From the NCBI GenBank assembly GCA_023444055.1, contig JAEZRV010000036.1:1-46991 (forward strand): DNA of 46,991 bases, given 5' to 3'. The notes under the pieces were generated by a model, which saw nothing but the letters and a program-made list of their open reading frames with translations, was not told the DNA's origin and did no database searches. A program made the position numbers and the translations under genes. Below, in pieces: positions 7,161-16,402 of the stretch (position 1 is the stretch's first letter; each line of letters begins with the position of its first letter). The DNA comes from Bacillota bacterium. GTDB lineage: Bacteria; Bacillota; Clostridia; Acetivibrionales; DSM-1351.

Positions 7161-9314
7161 TTAGTTTACATCCCTCATACTTAGAGATATCCTCTTTCTA
7201 TCAACATCAACTTCAAGCACTCTAACTTTTACAATATCTCCTACCGCAACAATCCCCATAGGATTCTTCACGAATTTGTCTGCAAGCTGAGAAATGTGAA
7301 CAAGTCCGTCCTGATGCACTCCTATATCAACAAAAGCTCCAAAATCAGCAACATTTCTTACTGTTCCTGTTAATACCATTCCCGGTTTCAAGTCTTCCAT
7401 GCTAAGTATGTCTGTGCGCAGTACTGGCTTTGGCAACTCATCTCGTGGGTCTCTCCCCGGCTTTAGCAATTCATTTATAATATCCCTTAAAGTTGGCACT
7501 CCAACTTCAAGTTCTTCTGCAACCTTTTCTATTCCATATTGTCCAACTTTTTTGTCTAACCCATCTAGTTTTTTATTATTTACATCAGCTAATGTATACC
7601 CCATTTTTTCTAAAAGCTTTTTAGCTGCTTTATATGACTCAGGATGAACAGAAGTATTATCTAATATATTTTCTCCATCAGCTATTCTAAGGAAACCTGC
7701 GCATTGCTCAAATGTTTTATCCCCTAGCTTTTTAACTTTTTTTATTTGGCTTCTATTTTTAAATTTACCATTTTGTTCACGATACTCTACTACATTTTTG
7801 GCTATAGAAGCAGATATACCTGAAATATAGGATAATAACGGAGCAGAAGCAGTATTCAAATCAACTCCAACACTATTTACACAAGCTTCAACAACTCCAC
7901 CTAACGATTCATCCAGCCTTTTTTGATTCATATCATGCTGGTACTGCCCCACCCCTATAGCCTTCGGGTCAATCTTAACTAATTCAGCTAAAGGATCCTG
8001 AAGTCTTCTTGCTATTGAAACTGCACTACGAAGCGCTACATCAAATTCTGGGAATTCTTCGGCTCCAAGCTTTGAAGCTGAGTAAACAGAAGCCCCCGCT
8101 TCACTAACAACCATGTAATATACTTTTCTGTCTATCTCTCTTAAAAGCTCAACTACAAACATCTCAGACTCTTTTGATGCTGTACCGTTTCCAATTGAAA
8201 TAATATCAACCTTATACTTTTCAATTAAATTTTTAAGCTTTACTTTGGCTTCTTCTACTTTGTTTTGTGGAGGAGTTGGATATATTACAGTCGTTTCAAA
8301 CACTTTGCCCGTTTCATCTACAACAGCAATTTTGCAGCCTGTCCTGTATGCTGGATCTAATCCTAATACAACTCTATCCTTAACAGGGGATTGTAAAAGA
8401 AGGTTTCTGAGGTTTTCAGAAAACACCTTGATAGCCTGTTCCTGAGCTACTTCTGTCAATTTGTTTCTAATATCCCTCTCCAAAGAAGGAAAAATAAGTC
8501 TTGAATAGGAATCCTCAATTGCAAGCTCAACATATTTGCCCATATCGGGGTTAGTATTCTTTATTGATTTTCCTTTAAGGTATATCAAACATTTAGCACT
8601 ATCTACTTCGATTTTCACCTGTAAATACTCTTCTTTTTCTCCTCTGTTTATAGCTAAAACTCTATGATTAGCTATTTTTGAAACAGGCTCCCTAAAATCA
8701 TAATACATCCTGTAAACAGAATCTTCTTCCTTTTTCGCAGTTGTGACTAATAGCCCATCTCTAAAGATTAATTCTCTTAGTGCTTTGCGGTACTGAGCAT
8801 TATCGGAAATTTCTTCTGCAATAATATCCATTGCACCTGCTAATGCTTCCTCTACAGTATTTACACCCTTTTCTGCATCAATATATTTCGCCGCCAATTC
8901 TTCAACGGTTGTTCGTGATGGCATCTGAGCATAAATAATTGTTGCTAAAGGCTCCAATCCCTTCTCTTTAGCAACTGATGCACGAGTTTTTCTTTTAACC
9001 TTGTAAGGTCTATAGATATCCTCAATTTCTTGAAGTGTAACGGCTGCAGACAATGACTTGTTTAGTTCTTCTGTAAGCTTTCCTTGCCCATCTATCAGCC
9101 TTCTGACATCCTCACGTCTTTCGTCCAAATTCCTTAAGTAAACTAGGCGATCATATAATTCTCTCAGTACTTGGTCATTAAGTTCACCAGTTACTTCTTT
9201 TCTATAACGAGCTATAAAAGGTATTGTATTCCCTTCATCAATTAAATTAACTGTGTTTTGCACTTGAAATGGCTTTAAATTGAATTCTTTAATTAATTGT
9301 TCAATAATATTCAT
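7161..9314 (-). CDS. tex: Tex-type RNA-binding transcription accessory protein
   Basis: Starting at ATG 9314, with AGGGGAG upstream, the product is 717 residues, the usual Tex length. The frame is open 39 codons further back but without homology. The N-terminal helical region reads NLKPFQVQNTVNLIDEGNTIPFIARYRKE. A YqgF/RNase H-like fold holds VVLGLDPAYRTGCKIAVVD, helix-hairpin-helix segments follow (LNTASAPLLSYISGI, FKNRSQIKKVKKLG), and a C-terminal S1 domain holds VADFGAFVDIGVHQDGLVH. Tex binds nucleic acid and influences transcription and stress tolerance. It appears monocistronic. Confidence 0.95.
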   Translation of the reverse strand: MNIIEQLIKEFNLKPFQVQNTVNLIDEGNTIPFIARYRKEVTGELNDQVLRELYDRLVYLRNLDERREDVRRLIDGQGKLTEELNKSLSAAVTLQEIEDIYRPYKVKRKTRASVAKEKGLEPLATIIYAQMPSRTTVEELAAKYIDAEKGVNTVEEALAGAMDIIAEEISDNAQYRKALRELIFRDGLLVTTAKKEEDSVYRMYYDFREPVSKIANHRVLAINRGEKEEYLQVKIEVDSAKCLIYLKGKSIKNTNPDMGKYVELAIEDSYSRLIFPSLERDIRNKLTEVAQEQAIKVFSENLRNLLLQSPVKDRVVLGLDPAYRTGCKIAVVDETGKVFETTVIYPTPPQNKVEEAKVKLKNLIEKYKVDIISIGNGTASKESEMFVVELLREIDRKVYYMVVSEAGASVYSASKLGAEEFPEFDVALRSAVSIARRLQDPLAELVKIDPKAIGVGQYQHDMNQKRLDESLGGVVEACVNSVGVDLNTASAPLLSYISGISASIAKNVVEYREQNGKFKNRSQIKKVKKLGDKTFEQCAGFLRIADGENILDNTSVHPESYKAAKKLLEKMGYTLADVNNKKLDGLDKKVGQYGIEKVAEELEVGVPTLRDIINELLKPGRDPRDELPKPVLRTDILSMEDLKPGMVLTGTVRNVADFGAFVDIGVHQDGLVHISQLADKFVKNPMGIVAVGDIVKVRVLEVDVDRKRISLSMRDVN

Positions 9315-9459
9315 AGTAACTCCCCTGATTAATAATTTTATAATGCACAATTTATGTAATCGATTGCTTCTATTACTATATCTTTTTAAGCAATAGCATA
9401 GTATTAGGCTTAGATGCTGGATTGTAAGCAAACCTAATTTTGAAATATTAGCTCATGCC

Positions 9460-10401
9460 TTAACAGCAAAAACTTATTTCCTCAATAATAATTTCCTTTT
9501 TTAGCTGCTCAACTCTTTCATTATCTATTATTCCGATTCCGATAAATTCGGTATTTGATGCAGCACATGCAGCACCTAGTCTGAAGCAATCTAAAATATC
9601 TAGTCCATTTGCAATGCCTGTACTTATACCTGCTACCATTGAGTCACCGGAACCTATAGTGTTTATAGCATTTACGCTAACAGGTAGAGCTTTGTATGCA
9701 GAATCCTCGCTCACTAATAAAGCGCCTTCTGCCCCCAGAGACGTTACAACCACCTTAACACCTTCATTGATTATTTTTTTGCAAGCACTTACAATTTCAG
9801 ATTCAGAAGTAAACTGTGTGTTAAAATATGTTGAAAGCTCTCTCAAATTTGGTTTTATCAGATAAGGTTTTGCTTTAATCCCCAGTTTTAGTACCTCTCC
9901 ACTTGAATCTAGAATTGCTTTTACACCTAGCTTATTTGCTTCTTCTATAAGCCTCGCATAAGTATCATTTCCTAATCCTTTTGGAAGTCCTCCTGAGCAA
10001 ACAAGTACATTTGATTCTTTTAGTACTTGTCGGAAATACTCCAGAAATATTTCCCACGATTCTAGGCTTATTTCAGGTCCCTCTTCTAGTATCTCAGTTT
10101 CTTTATTGTTTACTTTATCTATAATATTATTATTTGTCCTTGATAGTCCTGCTACTTCTATAAAATGTGCCTTTGCTCCAGTACCAATAATACTATCCTC
10201 AAGCCACTGTCCAGTGCTACCTGCTTTAAATCCTAAGACAGCTACTTCAGTATCAAGCAACCTTACAACTCTAGTCACATTAATACCCTTGCCACCTGGT
10301 GACTGTAAGCAATTATTAACCCTATATAATTCTCCTGCACAAAAATCGTCTATTACATAAATTTTATCTACAGCAGGACTTAATGACAATACTGTGATCA
10401 T
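9460..10401 (-). CDS. PfkB-family 1-phosphofructokinase / tagatose-6-phosphate kinase
   Basis: The 313-residue protein is a ribokinase-fold sugar-phosphate kinase. It has the N-terminal PfkB signature SPGGKGINVTRVV with sugar-contacting residues and the C-terminal ATP/anion-hole motif NTIGSGDSMVAG with the catalytic Asp. The combination fits FruK/LacC rather than ribokinase or adenosine kinase. There is no neighbouring PTS or DeoR regulator, so the true substrate (fructose 1-phosphate, tagatose 6-phosphate or another) is open. The start has GGAG 7 nt before the ATG. A cluster of cysteines ends the protein (ISFCC), which is unusual for the family. Confidence 0.85.
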   Translation of the reverse strand: MITVLSLSPAVDKIYVIDDFCAGELYRVNNCLQSPGGKGINVTRVVRLLDTEVAVLGFKAGSTGQWLEDSIIGTGAKAHFIEVAGLSRTNNNIIDKVNNKETEILEEGPEISLESWEIFLEYFRQVLKESNVLVCSGGLPKGLGNDTYARLIEEANKLGVKAILDSSGEVLKLGIKAKPYLIKPNLRELSTYFNTQFTSESEIVSACKKIINEGVKVVVTSLGAEGALLVSEDSAYKALPVSVNAINTIGSGDSMVAGISTGIANGLDILDCFRLGAACAASNTEFIGIGIIDNERVEQLKKEIIIEEISFCC

Positions 10402-10570
10402 TTAATTTCTCCACAAACTAATATTTGGCATATCCTTAACACAGAGTATATATCCATGTTATATAAGCCAGCTATATTATATCATTAAAATTTTAGATAT
10501 GGAATGAATTGCTTTGTCGTAAAAAACCAATTGCATGGTCAATATTGTCCTAACTTCGTTAGACGTACAT

Positions 10571-10676
10571 AAAAAAAAGCTGTCAAAACATTTTAACAAT
10601 TATATTTTGTACCTAGTTTTCCAACCAATACTATATAATTTTGTTAAAAGTTGTTTTTCAACAGCCCTCTTTTTTA
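10571..10676 (-). terminator. long imperfect hairpin terminator, GGCTGTTG family
   Basis: On the minus strand a G-rich arm beginning GGGCTGTTG pairs imperfectly across about 95 nt with a segment ending GACAGC, followed by eight Ts. It should end the transcript of the 40-residue gene. Its outer arm matches the element at 44239-44342 at 26 of 33 positions, so it belongs to a dispersed hairpin family. Confidence 0.65.
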
Positions 10677-10741
10677 TAACCAATTTAATTTAATAAAAAA
10701 CTATTCATGTATTAATTTAACAATGTCTTAAATTTGAAGTA

Positions 10742-10864
10742 TTACTTACTATTCTTACCGCTTTTACTTTTTCCGCCGCCATTATTATTCTTATTTTCAC
10801 CTAACTGATCATTATCAATTGAAAGATTCTCATTATCACTTTTTTGTTTTTTACCTTTGCCCAT
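10742..10864 (-). CDS. 40-residue hydrophilic small protein
   Basis: An ATG at 10862-10864 follows AAAGGAAG and opens a 40-codon frame ending at TAA. The peptide begins MGKGKKQKSDNENLSIDNDQ. Its second half is asparagine/glycine/lysine/serine-rich (NNNGGGKSKSGKNSK). It contains no hydrophobic segment and no cysteine. The composition resembles small, disordered spore-core or nucleic-acid-binding proteins, but no family motif is seen. A terminator-like hairpin follows, which supports a real monocistronic gene. Confidence 0.6.
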   Translation of the reverse strand: MGKGKKQKSDNENLSIDNDQLGENKNNNGGGKSKSGKNSK

Positions 10865-11084
10865 AATTAACTTCCTTTCTAGAAATAATAATTAATTTTT
10901 GACTTATCAGAAATTCTCTATCTAAAGTCAAAATCTTAATATTATTAGTCCCATGATTATTTCAATTTATGCAAGCAACATCCATATATCTTTCAAAAAA
11001 TTCTATCGGTGCGGACGGCTTGTCAATGCTTTTGTCAAAATAATTGCAGGAAATTTAGTAACTGCTAAAGCTAGCATCGTGTAT

Positions 11085-12047
11085 TCAAATTTTAAATGTT
11101 GCTTTATTCACTTGGATTATTCCATCAGTCTGTTTAAGCTTATCAGAAAGTTCTAGCAATGCTCTATCTTTCATTTTACATTCCAGCATAAAATCAATAT
11201 CTTCATTAAAAGCCTTGGCTACCTTTAAAAAACTCATGAATTCTGAATAATCAATATAATCAGCATGGCTTCGAAATTCTTTTTCACTTTTAGGACTTGA
11301 AAAATGAATTTTCGGTGGATATACTTCTTGACTCCATGTATCAAATATTCTGGGTAAAAGAGTCTCTATTGGCTCACCGTTGTTAGCACAATTATGATGA
11401 TGTACATCTAGTACCATTGGAATATGCAATTCTTCGCAAATACCTAAAACATCAGATGCAGTAAAGGATTTATCATCATTTTCTAAAATTATCCTCCTGC
11501 GTATTCTATCAGGAAGCTTTAAAAAATTAATCTTAAACCGCTCTATTGCTTTTTCCTTATCCCCATACATTCCACCAACATGTAGAACTAATTTATACTT
11601 GAAATCATAAAGACCCATTGCCTCAAACATCTGAACATGATAATCAAGATCCTTGATTGATGCTTCAAGTACTTCCTGCTTAACAGGATTCAATAAAGTA
11701 AAATGGTCAGGGTGAGCACTTACCCTAAAGTTATTAGCCTTTATATAATCTCCTATACGTTTAAAGTCTTCACTAAATTCAGTACTATAATCCCAACCTA
11801 GCAGTTCATTGTGGGTTGCGAGTGGTATCAGCTTTGAAGTAAGCCTATAAACTTCAATATTTTGTGCAGCATTATTTTTAAGTATTCTTAATGTGTTTTC
11901 CAGATTGCATCTTGATACTCGTGCAAGTCTTACTCTTCTAGCATTTTCATCTTTAAGGTTTTTATATGTTGTATAAGTAACTGCACCAGATGGTGAACAA
12001 TTTTCTAAATCTACTGTCATAGCAACAAATCCAAGTCTAAAAATCAT
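11085..12047 (-). CDS. uvsE: UV damage endonuclease UvsE/UvdE
   Basis: The 320-residue product is a TIM-barrel endonuclease that nicks DNA 5' of UV photoproducts. It opens with the family hallmark LGFVAMTVDLENCSPS. Metal-binding positions appear in order: HPDHFTLLNP, HVGGMYGDK, ILENDDKSF, VLDVHHHNCAN, IHFSSPK, HADYID and a final LECKMKD. The length equals that of the Bacillus enzyme. AGGAG lies before the ATG. In Bacillus this enzyme protects spores and dormant cells, which fits the setting, but no sporulation promoter was identified. Confidence 0.95.
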   Translation of the reverse strand: MIFRLGFVAMTVDLENCSPSGAVTYTTYKNLKDENARRVRLARVSRCNLENTLRILKNNAAQNIEVYRLTSKLIPLATHNELLGWDYSTEFSEDFKRIGDYIKANNFRVSAHPDHFTLLNPVKQEVLEASIKDLDYHVQMFEAMGLYDFKYKLVLHVGGMYGDKEKAIERFKINFLKLPDRIRRRIILENDDKSFTASDVLGICEELHIPMVLDVHHHNCANNGEPIETLLPRIFDTWSQEVYPPKIHFSSPKSEKEFRSHADYIDYSEFMSFLKVAKAFNEDIDFMLECKMKDRALLELSDKLKQTDGIIQVNKATFKI

Positions 12048-12115
12048 TTAAATCTCCTATTATTTGAGTTTAGATATGTTTTATTATGCCCTATTTAACA
12101 CTTAAACAATGCAAA

Positions 12116-12799
12116 TTAGCGAGAGTCTTTAACAATATGTATCCTTTTACTTTTTGTATATCTAGATAAAACACAGACTCCCATGGCTATAACTGAGCCA
12201 AGAAGTAACATTGCCATATCATTTTGGCAATCAAAAATGTCTCCTTGAAAACCAAGAAATATATCTGCTTGATGCTTACTTAAAGCTATTGAGGAATAAA
12301 CTTGTACCATTTCATTTATTGCGCTAATTGATAACATAATTATACATGCTAAAACACATGCTTGATAATATTTATATTTCAGCTTATTATACAAAACCTC
12401 AATCACCGGAAAATAAAAGAGCAGTCCAAACGCAAAGCTCACTAGCCTGTCATAATTATTTCTTTCAAATTTTGTAATATTTTTCATCCAAATTCCGACT
12501 GGACATAGTGAATATGTATAATGCGAACCCACGGTATGCAAGATAAGCAAAACAAAAATGCATATATATGAAAAATTGGTTAATTTAGCTTTTCTGTATA
12601 AAGCTGTTAGTGATAATACCACTACTAGCGGAACTATACTTTCAAACCACCACTCAAACCTGTCAACAGGCTTAATAGATAAAGCAATAAAGGTAGCTAC
12701 ATATATAGCAATAATCAGATGTAGTAGCTTATTTCTTTTGAAGGTTGTATCATAGTTCGAAGCATAAACGAGAGAAATTTTCTTTCTTTTAATATTCAT
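12116..12799 (-). CDS. DUF2238 (YjdF-type) membrane protein
   Basis: The 227-residue protein has about six membrane helices and the motifs of the DUF2238/YjdF family: FEWWFES near residue 50, HTVGSHYTYS, RNNYDRLVSFAFGLLFYFP, a helix with AINEMVQVY, and DIFLGFQGDIFDCQNDM before the last helix. The histidine/acidic pattern suggests a membrane metal or lipid site, but no reaction is known for the family. AGGTGG precedes the ATG. It faces uvsE across 68 nt on the same strand and could be co-transcribed with it. Confidence 0.8.
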   Translation of the reverse strand: MNIKRKKISLVYASNYDTTFKRNKLLHLIIAIYVATFIALSIKPVDRFEWWFESIVPLVVVLSLTALYRKAKLTNFSYICIFVLLILHTVGSHYTYSLCPVGIWMKNITKFERNNYDRLVSFAFGLLFYFPVIEVLYNKLKYKYYQACVLACIIMLSISAINEMVQVYSSIALSKHQADIFLGFQGDIFDCQNDMAMLLLGSVIAMGVCVLSRYTKSKRIHIVKDSR

Positions 12800-12954
12800 T
12801 TTTTATACCACCTATTTATTTAAAGTTAAATATGGTAAAATCTAAGTAGGTCGATATGTATTAATATAATATTTATTATATTATTCTTATAAACCTAAAT
12901 ATGTCATTATTATTTTTATACATATTAAAAATTTATAAAATGAAAAAAGGAAAA

Positions 12955-13368
12955 ATGTTCACTTATAGTATTTTAAAAAATAAATTTATAGAAAAATTTG
13001 GTCAATTAATTAAATATGGTTTAGTAGGCGTAGTAAATACAATTATAACCGGAGTGATACTATTTACATTAATGAATTTCTTCGGAGTATCTTATAAAAC
13101 CTCAAACACTGCAGGATATATTGCAGGTTTTATTAACAGCTTTATTATGAATAAGCTATGGACATTTAAAGATAATAAGGCACCAGCAACAAAGCAATTT
13201 TTAAGGTTTTCAGCAGTTTTTATTGTATGTTTTTTCTTACAACGCTACTTGCTAATATTTTTAGTTGAGGATTTAGTTATTAATAAGAATATATCTCAGC
13301 TTATTGGAATGGTATTTTACACACTAATTAGTTTTGTCCTTAATAAATTGTTTGCTTTTAAGGACTAG
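12955..13368 (+). CDS. GtrA-family membrane protein
   Basis: ATG 12955 is preferred because it follows AAAAAAGGAAAA. The same frame also has ATGs at 12901 and 12940 without good sites. The 137-residue product has four helices and the GtrA motif pattern: LIKYGLVGVVNTIITG, NTAGYIAGFINSFIMNKLWTF, then FVLNKLFAF. GtrA proteins help move lipid-linked sugars across the membrane for polysaccharide or teichoic acid glycosylation. The nucleotidyltransferase fusion 530 bp downstream is a plausible pathway partner. Confidence 0.85.
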   Translation: MFTYSILKNKFIEKFGQLIKYGLVGVVNTIITGVILFTLMNFFGVSYKTSNTAGYIAGFINSFIMNKLWTFKDNKAPATKQFLRFSAVFIVCFFLQRYLLIFLVEDLVINKNISQLIGMVFYTLISFVLNKLFAFKD

Positions 13369-13538
13369 TAACCACTTATTATAGCAATTAATATTATTTG
13401 AGATATTTACATCGGTAACACTATTAACATTGTGAATTAATTGTATTTATTGCATTTTTTGATTCTTTATCTTAATGCTTATTTCTTTGATATTTGTAAA
13501 TACTATAACTAGTATTTATCAATATTGGAGGAATATTT

Positions 13539-13802
13539 ATGGATAAGAAAATCACTGCATTATACACAAATTTATATGATGCTAACGCTGCAATGAGTAA
13601 TTTAAAAACAAATGGAATAACAACGGCAAATATCAATACTTCGGATCAAGGGCTACATGCTGGATTTAGTCAAAAAAGCATACCCCAGAAATTCCCAGGA
13701 GCTATTAACTCTACTTTAGTGAAGTTAGAAATCGATGTGGATACATCTAATAGAGATAATGCCTTATCTGTCGTTGAAGAAAGCTATGGTGTAATAGATT
13801 AA
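13539..13802 (+). CDS. small protein resembling the general-stress YflT/17M domain
   Basis: The 87-residue cytoplasmic protein starts MDKKITALYTNLYDANAAMSNLKTNGI. This strand-helix opening, in which an amphipathic helix follows a short beta strand, resembles the YflT/GSP17M domain. The C-terminus (LEIDVDTSNRDNALSVVEESYG) repeats the strand-helix theme, giving a ferredoxin-like fold. ATTGGAGG precedes the ATG. The family assignment is tentative because no invariant motif exists. The 170-bp gap before it holds no other feature I can support. Confidence 0.5.
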   Translation: MDKKITALYTNLYDANAAMSNLKTNGITTANINTSDQGLHAGFSQKSIPQKFPGAINSTLVKLEIDVDTSNRDNALSVVEESYGVID

Positions 13803-13836
13803 AAATTATAGAGGATTATTGAAAATAATATTGAAT

Positions 13837-13884
13837 ATAATGGTATATATTTTTTTATTTTTATAGGAAGTTATATACCATTAT
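13837..13884 (+). promoter_or_regulatory. 13-bp perfect hairpin in the leader of the 13899 gene
   Basis: Arms at 13837-13849 (ATAATGGTATATA) and 13872-13884 pair perfectly around a T-rich 22-nt loop containing AGGAAG. The 3' arm ends 14 nt before the start codon, next to the GTGGGGTG site. It could end the upstream transcript or modulate translation of the downstream gene. Confidence 0.55.
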
Positions 13885-13898
13885 CGTGGGGTGTAAGT

Positions 13899-16337
13899 AT
13901 GAAAGCTATTATTATGGCAGGTGGAGAAGGCTCAAGGCTACGACCTCTTACTTGTAATTTGCCAAAACCGATGGTTTCCGTGATGAATAAGCCAGTTATG
14001 GAACATACTATTAATCTATTGAAAAAGTTTGGTATTACTGATATTGGTGTTACCCTAATGTATCATCCTCAACACATTAAGGATTATTTTGGTAATGGTA
14101 AAAATTTAGGAGTCAACATTACCTATTTTTTAGAAGATACGCCTCTTGGAACAGCTGGAGGAGTTAAAAACGCGCAAAGCTTTTTGGATGAATCTTTTAT
14201 TGTAATAAGTGGTGATTCTGTTACAAATTTGAACATAGCCGAAGCAATAAAACTCCATAAAGAAAAAAAATCTATTGCAACACTTATTTTAACTAAGGTT
14301 GACATGCCATTAGATTACGGAGTTGTGTTAACAGATGCGGACGGTTCTATAACTGGCTTTGTTGAAAAACCTAGCTGGGGAGAAATATTCAGTGATACAG
14401 TTAATACTGGTACATACATTCTTGAACCTGAAATCTTTAATTATATTGAACCTAATAAAAACACAGATTTCAGTCATGATGTATTCCCCTCTCTGTTGGC
14501 TGCTTCAGAAAATATGTATGGATATATTAGTACTGATTACTGGTGTGACATTGGTGATATACGATCATATGTAAGATCTCAATGTGACATTTTAGATAAA
14601 AAATTGAAAGTTGATTTTGACGGAGTTCAAATTAAAGAAGATGTTTGGGTAGGAGGTGGTACTGTTATCGAAAGTACCGCTGAGATAAATGGTCCATGTA
14701 TTATAGGCTCAAACTGCAAAATCGGTAATGGTACTTTAATAGATAATTGTACGATAATAGGCAACAATACTATTATTGAGGATGACGTCTCTATAGTCCG
14801 CAGTATAATATGGGATAATTGCTATGTTGAGTATGGAAGTGAGCTTAGAGGTGCAATACTTTGTAACCGAGTTAATCTCAAACACTATGTTTCATTATTT
14901 GAAAATTCAGTTATTGGTGAAGGCTGTAGAATCAGTGAACGAGTCATTGTAAAACCCAATATAAAGGTGTGGCCTGAAAAAATAATTGATCCCTTTGCCA
15001 TTATTGACAGGAACATGATTTGGGGCACTAAGCACACTAATAAAATATACGGTGAAAATGGTATCTCAGGGATAATAAATGTAGATATTTCTCCTGAATT
15101 TGCAACAAGGCTGGGAGCCGCATACGGTTCACAATTTAAGATAGGGGCTAGAGTTGTTGTTAGTTCTACTAATTCAAACTCAGCACGAATGTTTAAACAT
15201 GCTTTTATATCAGGTATTTTATCTGTTGGTGTTGAAGTTTATAATATGAGTAGCCTTTTAACACCAATTGCAAGAATGGCTATCGGATTTCTAGCTGTTG
15301 AAGGTGGCATACATATAAAAACGGATATTGAAAATGATAATATGGTGCGAGTCGACTTCATGGATGCTAGAGGTGCCTCTATCAGCCGATTTAATGAGCG
15401 TAAAATAGAAAATTCATTTTTTAAAGAAGACTTTAAAAGATGCTCAGCAGATCAAATAAGAAGGCTAAATAATATAACTGATTTTAGCATCTATTATACT
15501 CGTTCTATATATAGTCAAGTCGATATCGCACTTATAAAAACCAAAAGACCAAGGATATGTATTTATTCGCAATCAGAATTCGTATTGTCAATTGTTGTTC
15601 CCATGCTTAATGATATAGGCTGTACAACAACCAGTAATGTTTATATTAATAACTATAATTTAGACTCAATAAAACAAGACATTTCAAGCACAGCATCCGA
15701 TTTTGCAGCAATTATCGACAAAAATGGCGAAAACCTTATATTAGTTGATAAATCAGGTAACTTAATAAAGGATGATTTATTTCAAGCGTTAATTGCTTTA
15801 ATAATATTTAGGACTACCCCTGGTTCAACTTTCTTTGCACCTATTACAGGTTCAGAGGTAATTGATAGACTTGCTCTTAAATATAGTTGTAAAGTTAAAA
15901 GGACAAAGAATTCTTCTTATGCAATAATGGACGAAATTTTAAATAACAATAATAGCAAATCTCCTAAACAGGTAATTTTATATTTTGATGCTATTGCAGG
16001 ACTTATTAATATAGTTGAATATATGTATTCATCTAATATTACATTGACTGACCTTTTATCAGAAATTCCAGATTTCTTTATGTCAAAGAAAAGTATTCAT
16101 TGTCCATGGGAATTAAAGGGTACAATTATGAAAACAATTATTAGTGAACAGAATTTAAAAAAGATTGAGCTATTAGATGGAATTAAGCTTTATTCTAATC
16201 AAGGCTGGGTTTTTCTACTACCTGATGCTGATAAGCCTATTTTCAAAATAATTTCAGAAGGTAATTCAAACCTTGAAGCAGAAGCACTCTGTGATAAATA
16301 TTATAGCCTGTTGGAAAGGATAATAGAAAACAACTAA
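13899..16337 (+). CDS. sugar-1-phosphate nucleotidyltransferase fused to a degenerate phosphomannomutase
   Basis: Residues 1-230 of the 812 are a nucleotidyltransferase with the signature MAGGEGSRLRPLTCNLPKPM. ISGDS and VEKPSW motifs are present, as in mannose-1-phosphate guanylyltransferases. Residues about 245-375 are left-handed beta-helix repeats. Residues about 385-812 follow the phosphomannomutase layout, but two active sites are broken. The phosphoserine loop TASHNP is replaced by KTDIEND (474-480) and the metal loop DGDGDR by DKNGEN. The third region is therefore probably regulatory or structural. The same three-part architecture is known from other bacteria. The likely product is an NDP-hexose for wall polysaccharide. 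Confidence 0.85.
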   Translation: MKAIIMAGGEGSRLRPLTCNLPKPMVSVMNKPVMEHTINLLKKFGITDIGVTLMYHPQHIKDYFGNGKNLGVNITYFLEDTPLGTAGGVKNAQSFLDESFIVISGDSVTNLNIAEAIKLHKEKKSIATLILTKVDMPLDYGVVLTDADGSITGFVEKPSWGEIFSDTVNTGTYILEPEIFNYIEPNKNTDFSHDVFPSLLAASENMYGYISTDYWCDIGDIRSYVRSQCDILDKKLKVDFDGVQIKEDVWVGGGTVIESTAEINGPCIIGSNCKIGNGTLIDNCTIIGNNTIIEDDVSIVRSIIWDNCYVEYGSELRGAILCNRVNLKHYVSLFENSVIGEGCRISERVIVKPNIKVWPEKIIDPFAIIDRNMIWGTKHTNKIYGENGISGIINVDISPEFATRLGAAYGSQFKIGARVVVSSTNSNSARMFKHAFISGILSVGVEVYNMSSLLTPIARMAIGFLAVEGGIHIKTDIENDNMVRVDFMDARGASISRFNERKIENSFFKEDFKRCSADQIRRLNNITDFSIYYTRSIYSQVDIALIKTKRPRICIYSQSEFVLSIVVPMLNDIGCTTTSNVYINNYNLDSIKQDISSTASDFAAIIDKNGENLILVDKSGNLIKDDLFQALIALIIFRTTPGSTFFAPITGSEVIDRLALKYSCKVKRTKNSSYAIMDEILNNNNSKSPKQVILYFDAIAGLINIVEYMYSSNITLTDLLSEIPDFFMSKKSIHCPWELKGTIMKTIISEQNLKKIELLDGIKLYSNQGWVFLLPDADKPIFKIISEGNSNLEAEALCDKYYSLLERIIENN

Positions 16338-16402
16338 ATAATGACATCCAATCAAATCATCTTTGGGTATAAATATTTTGTTGTCCTAAATGATATATAA
16401 AA

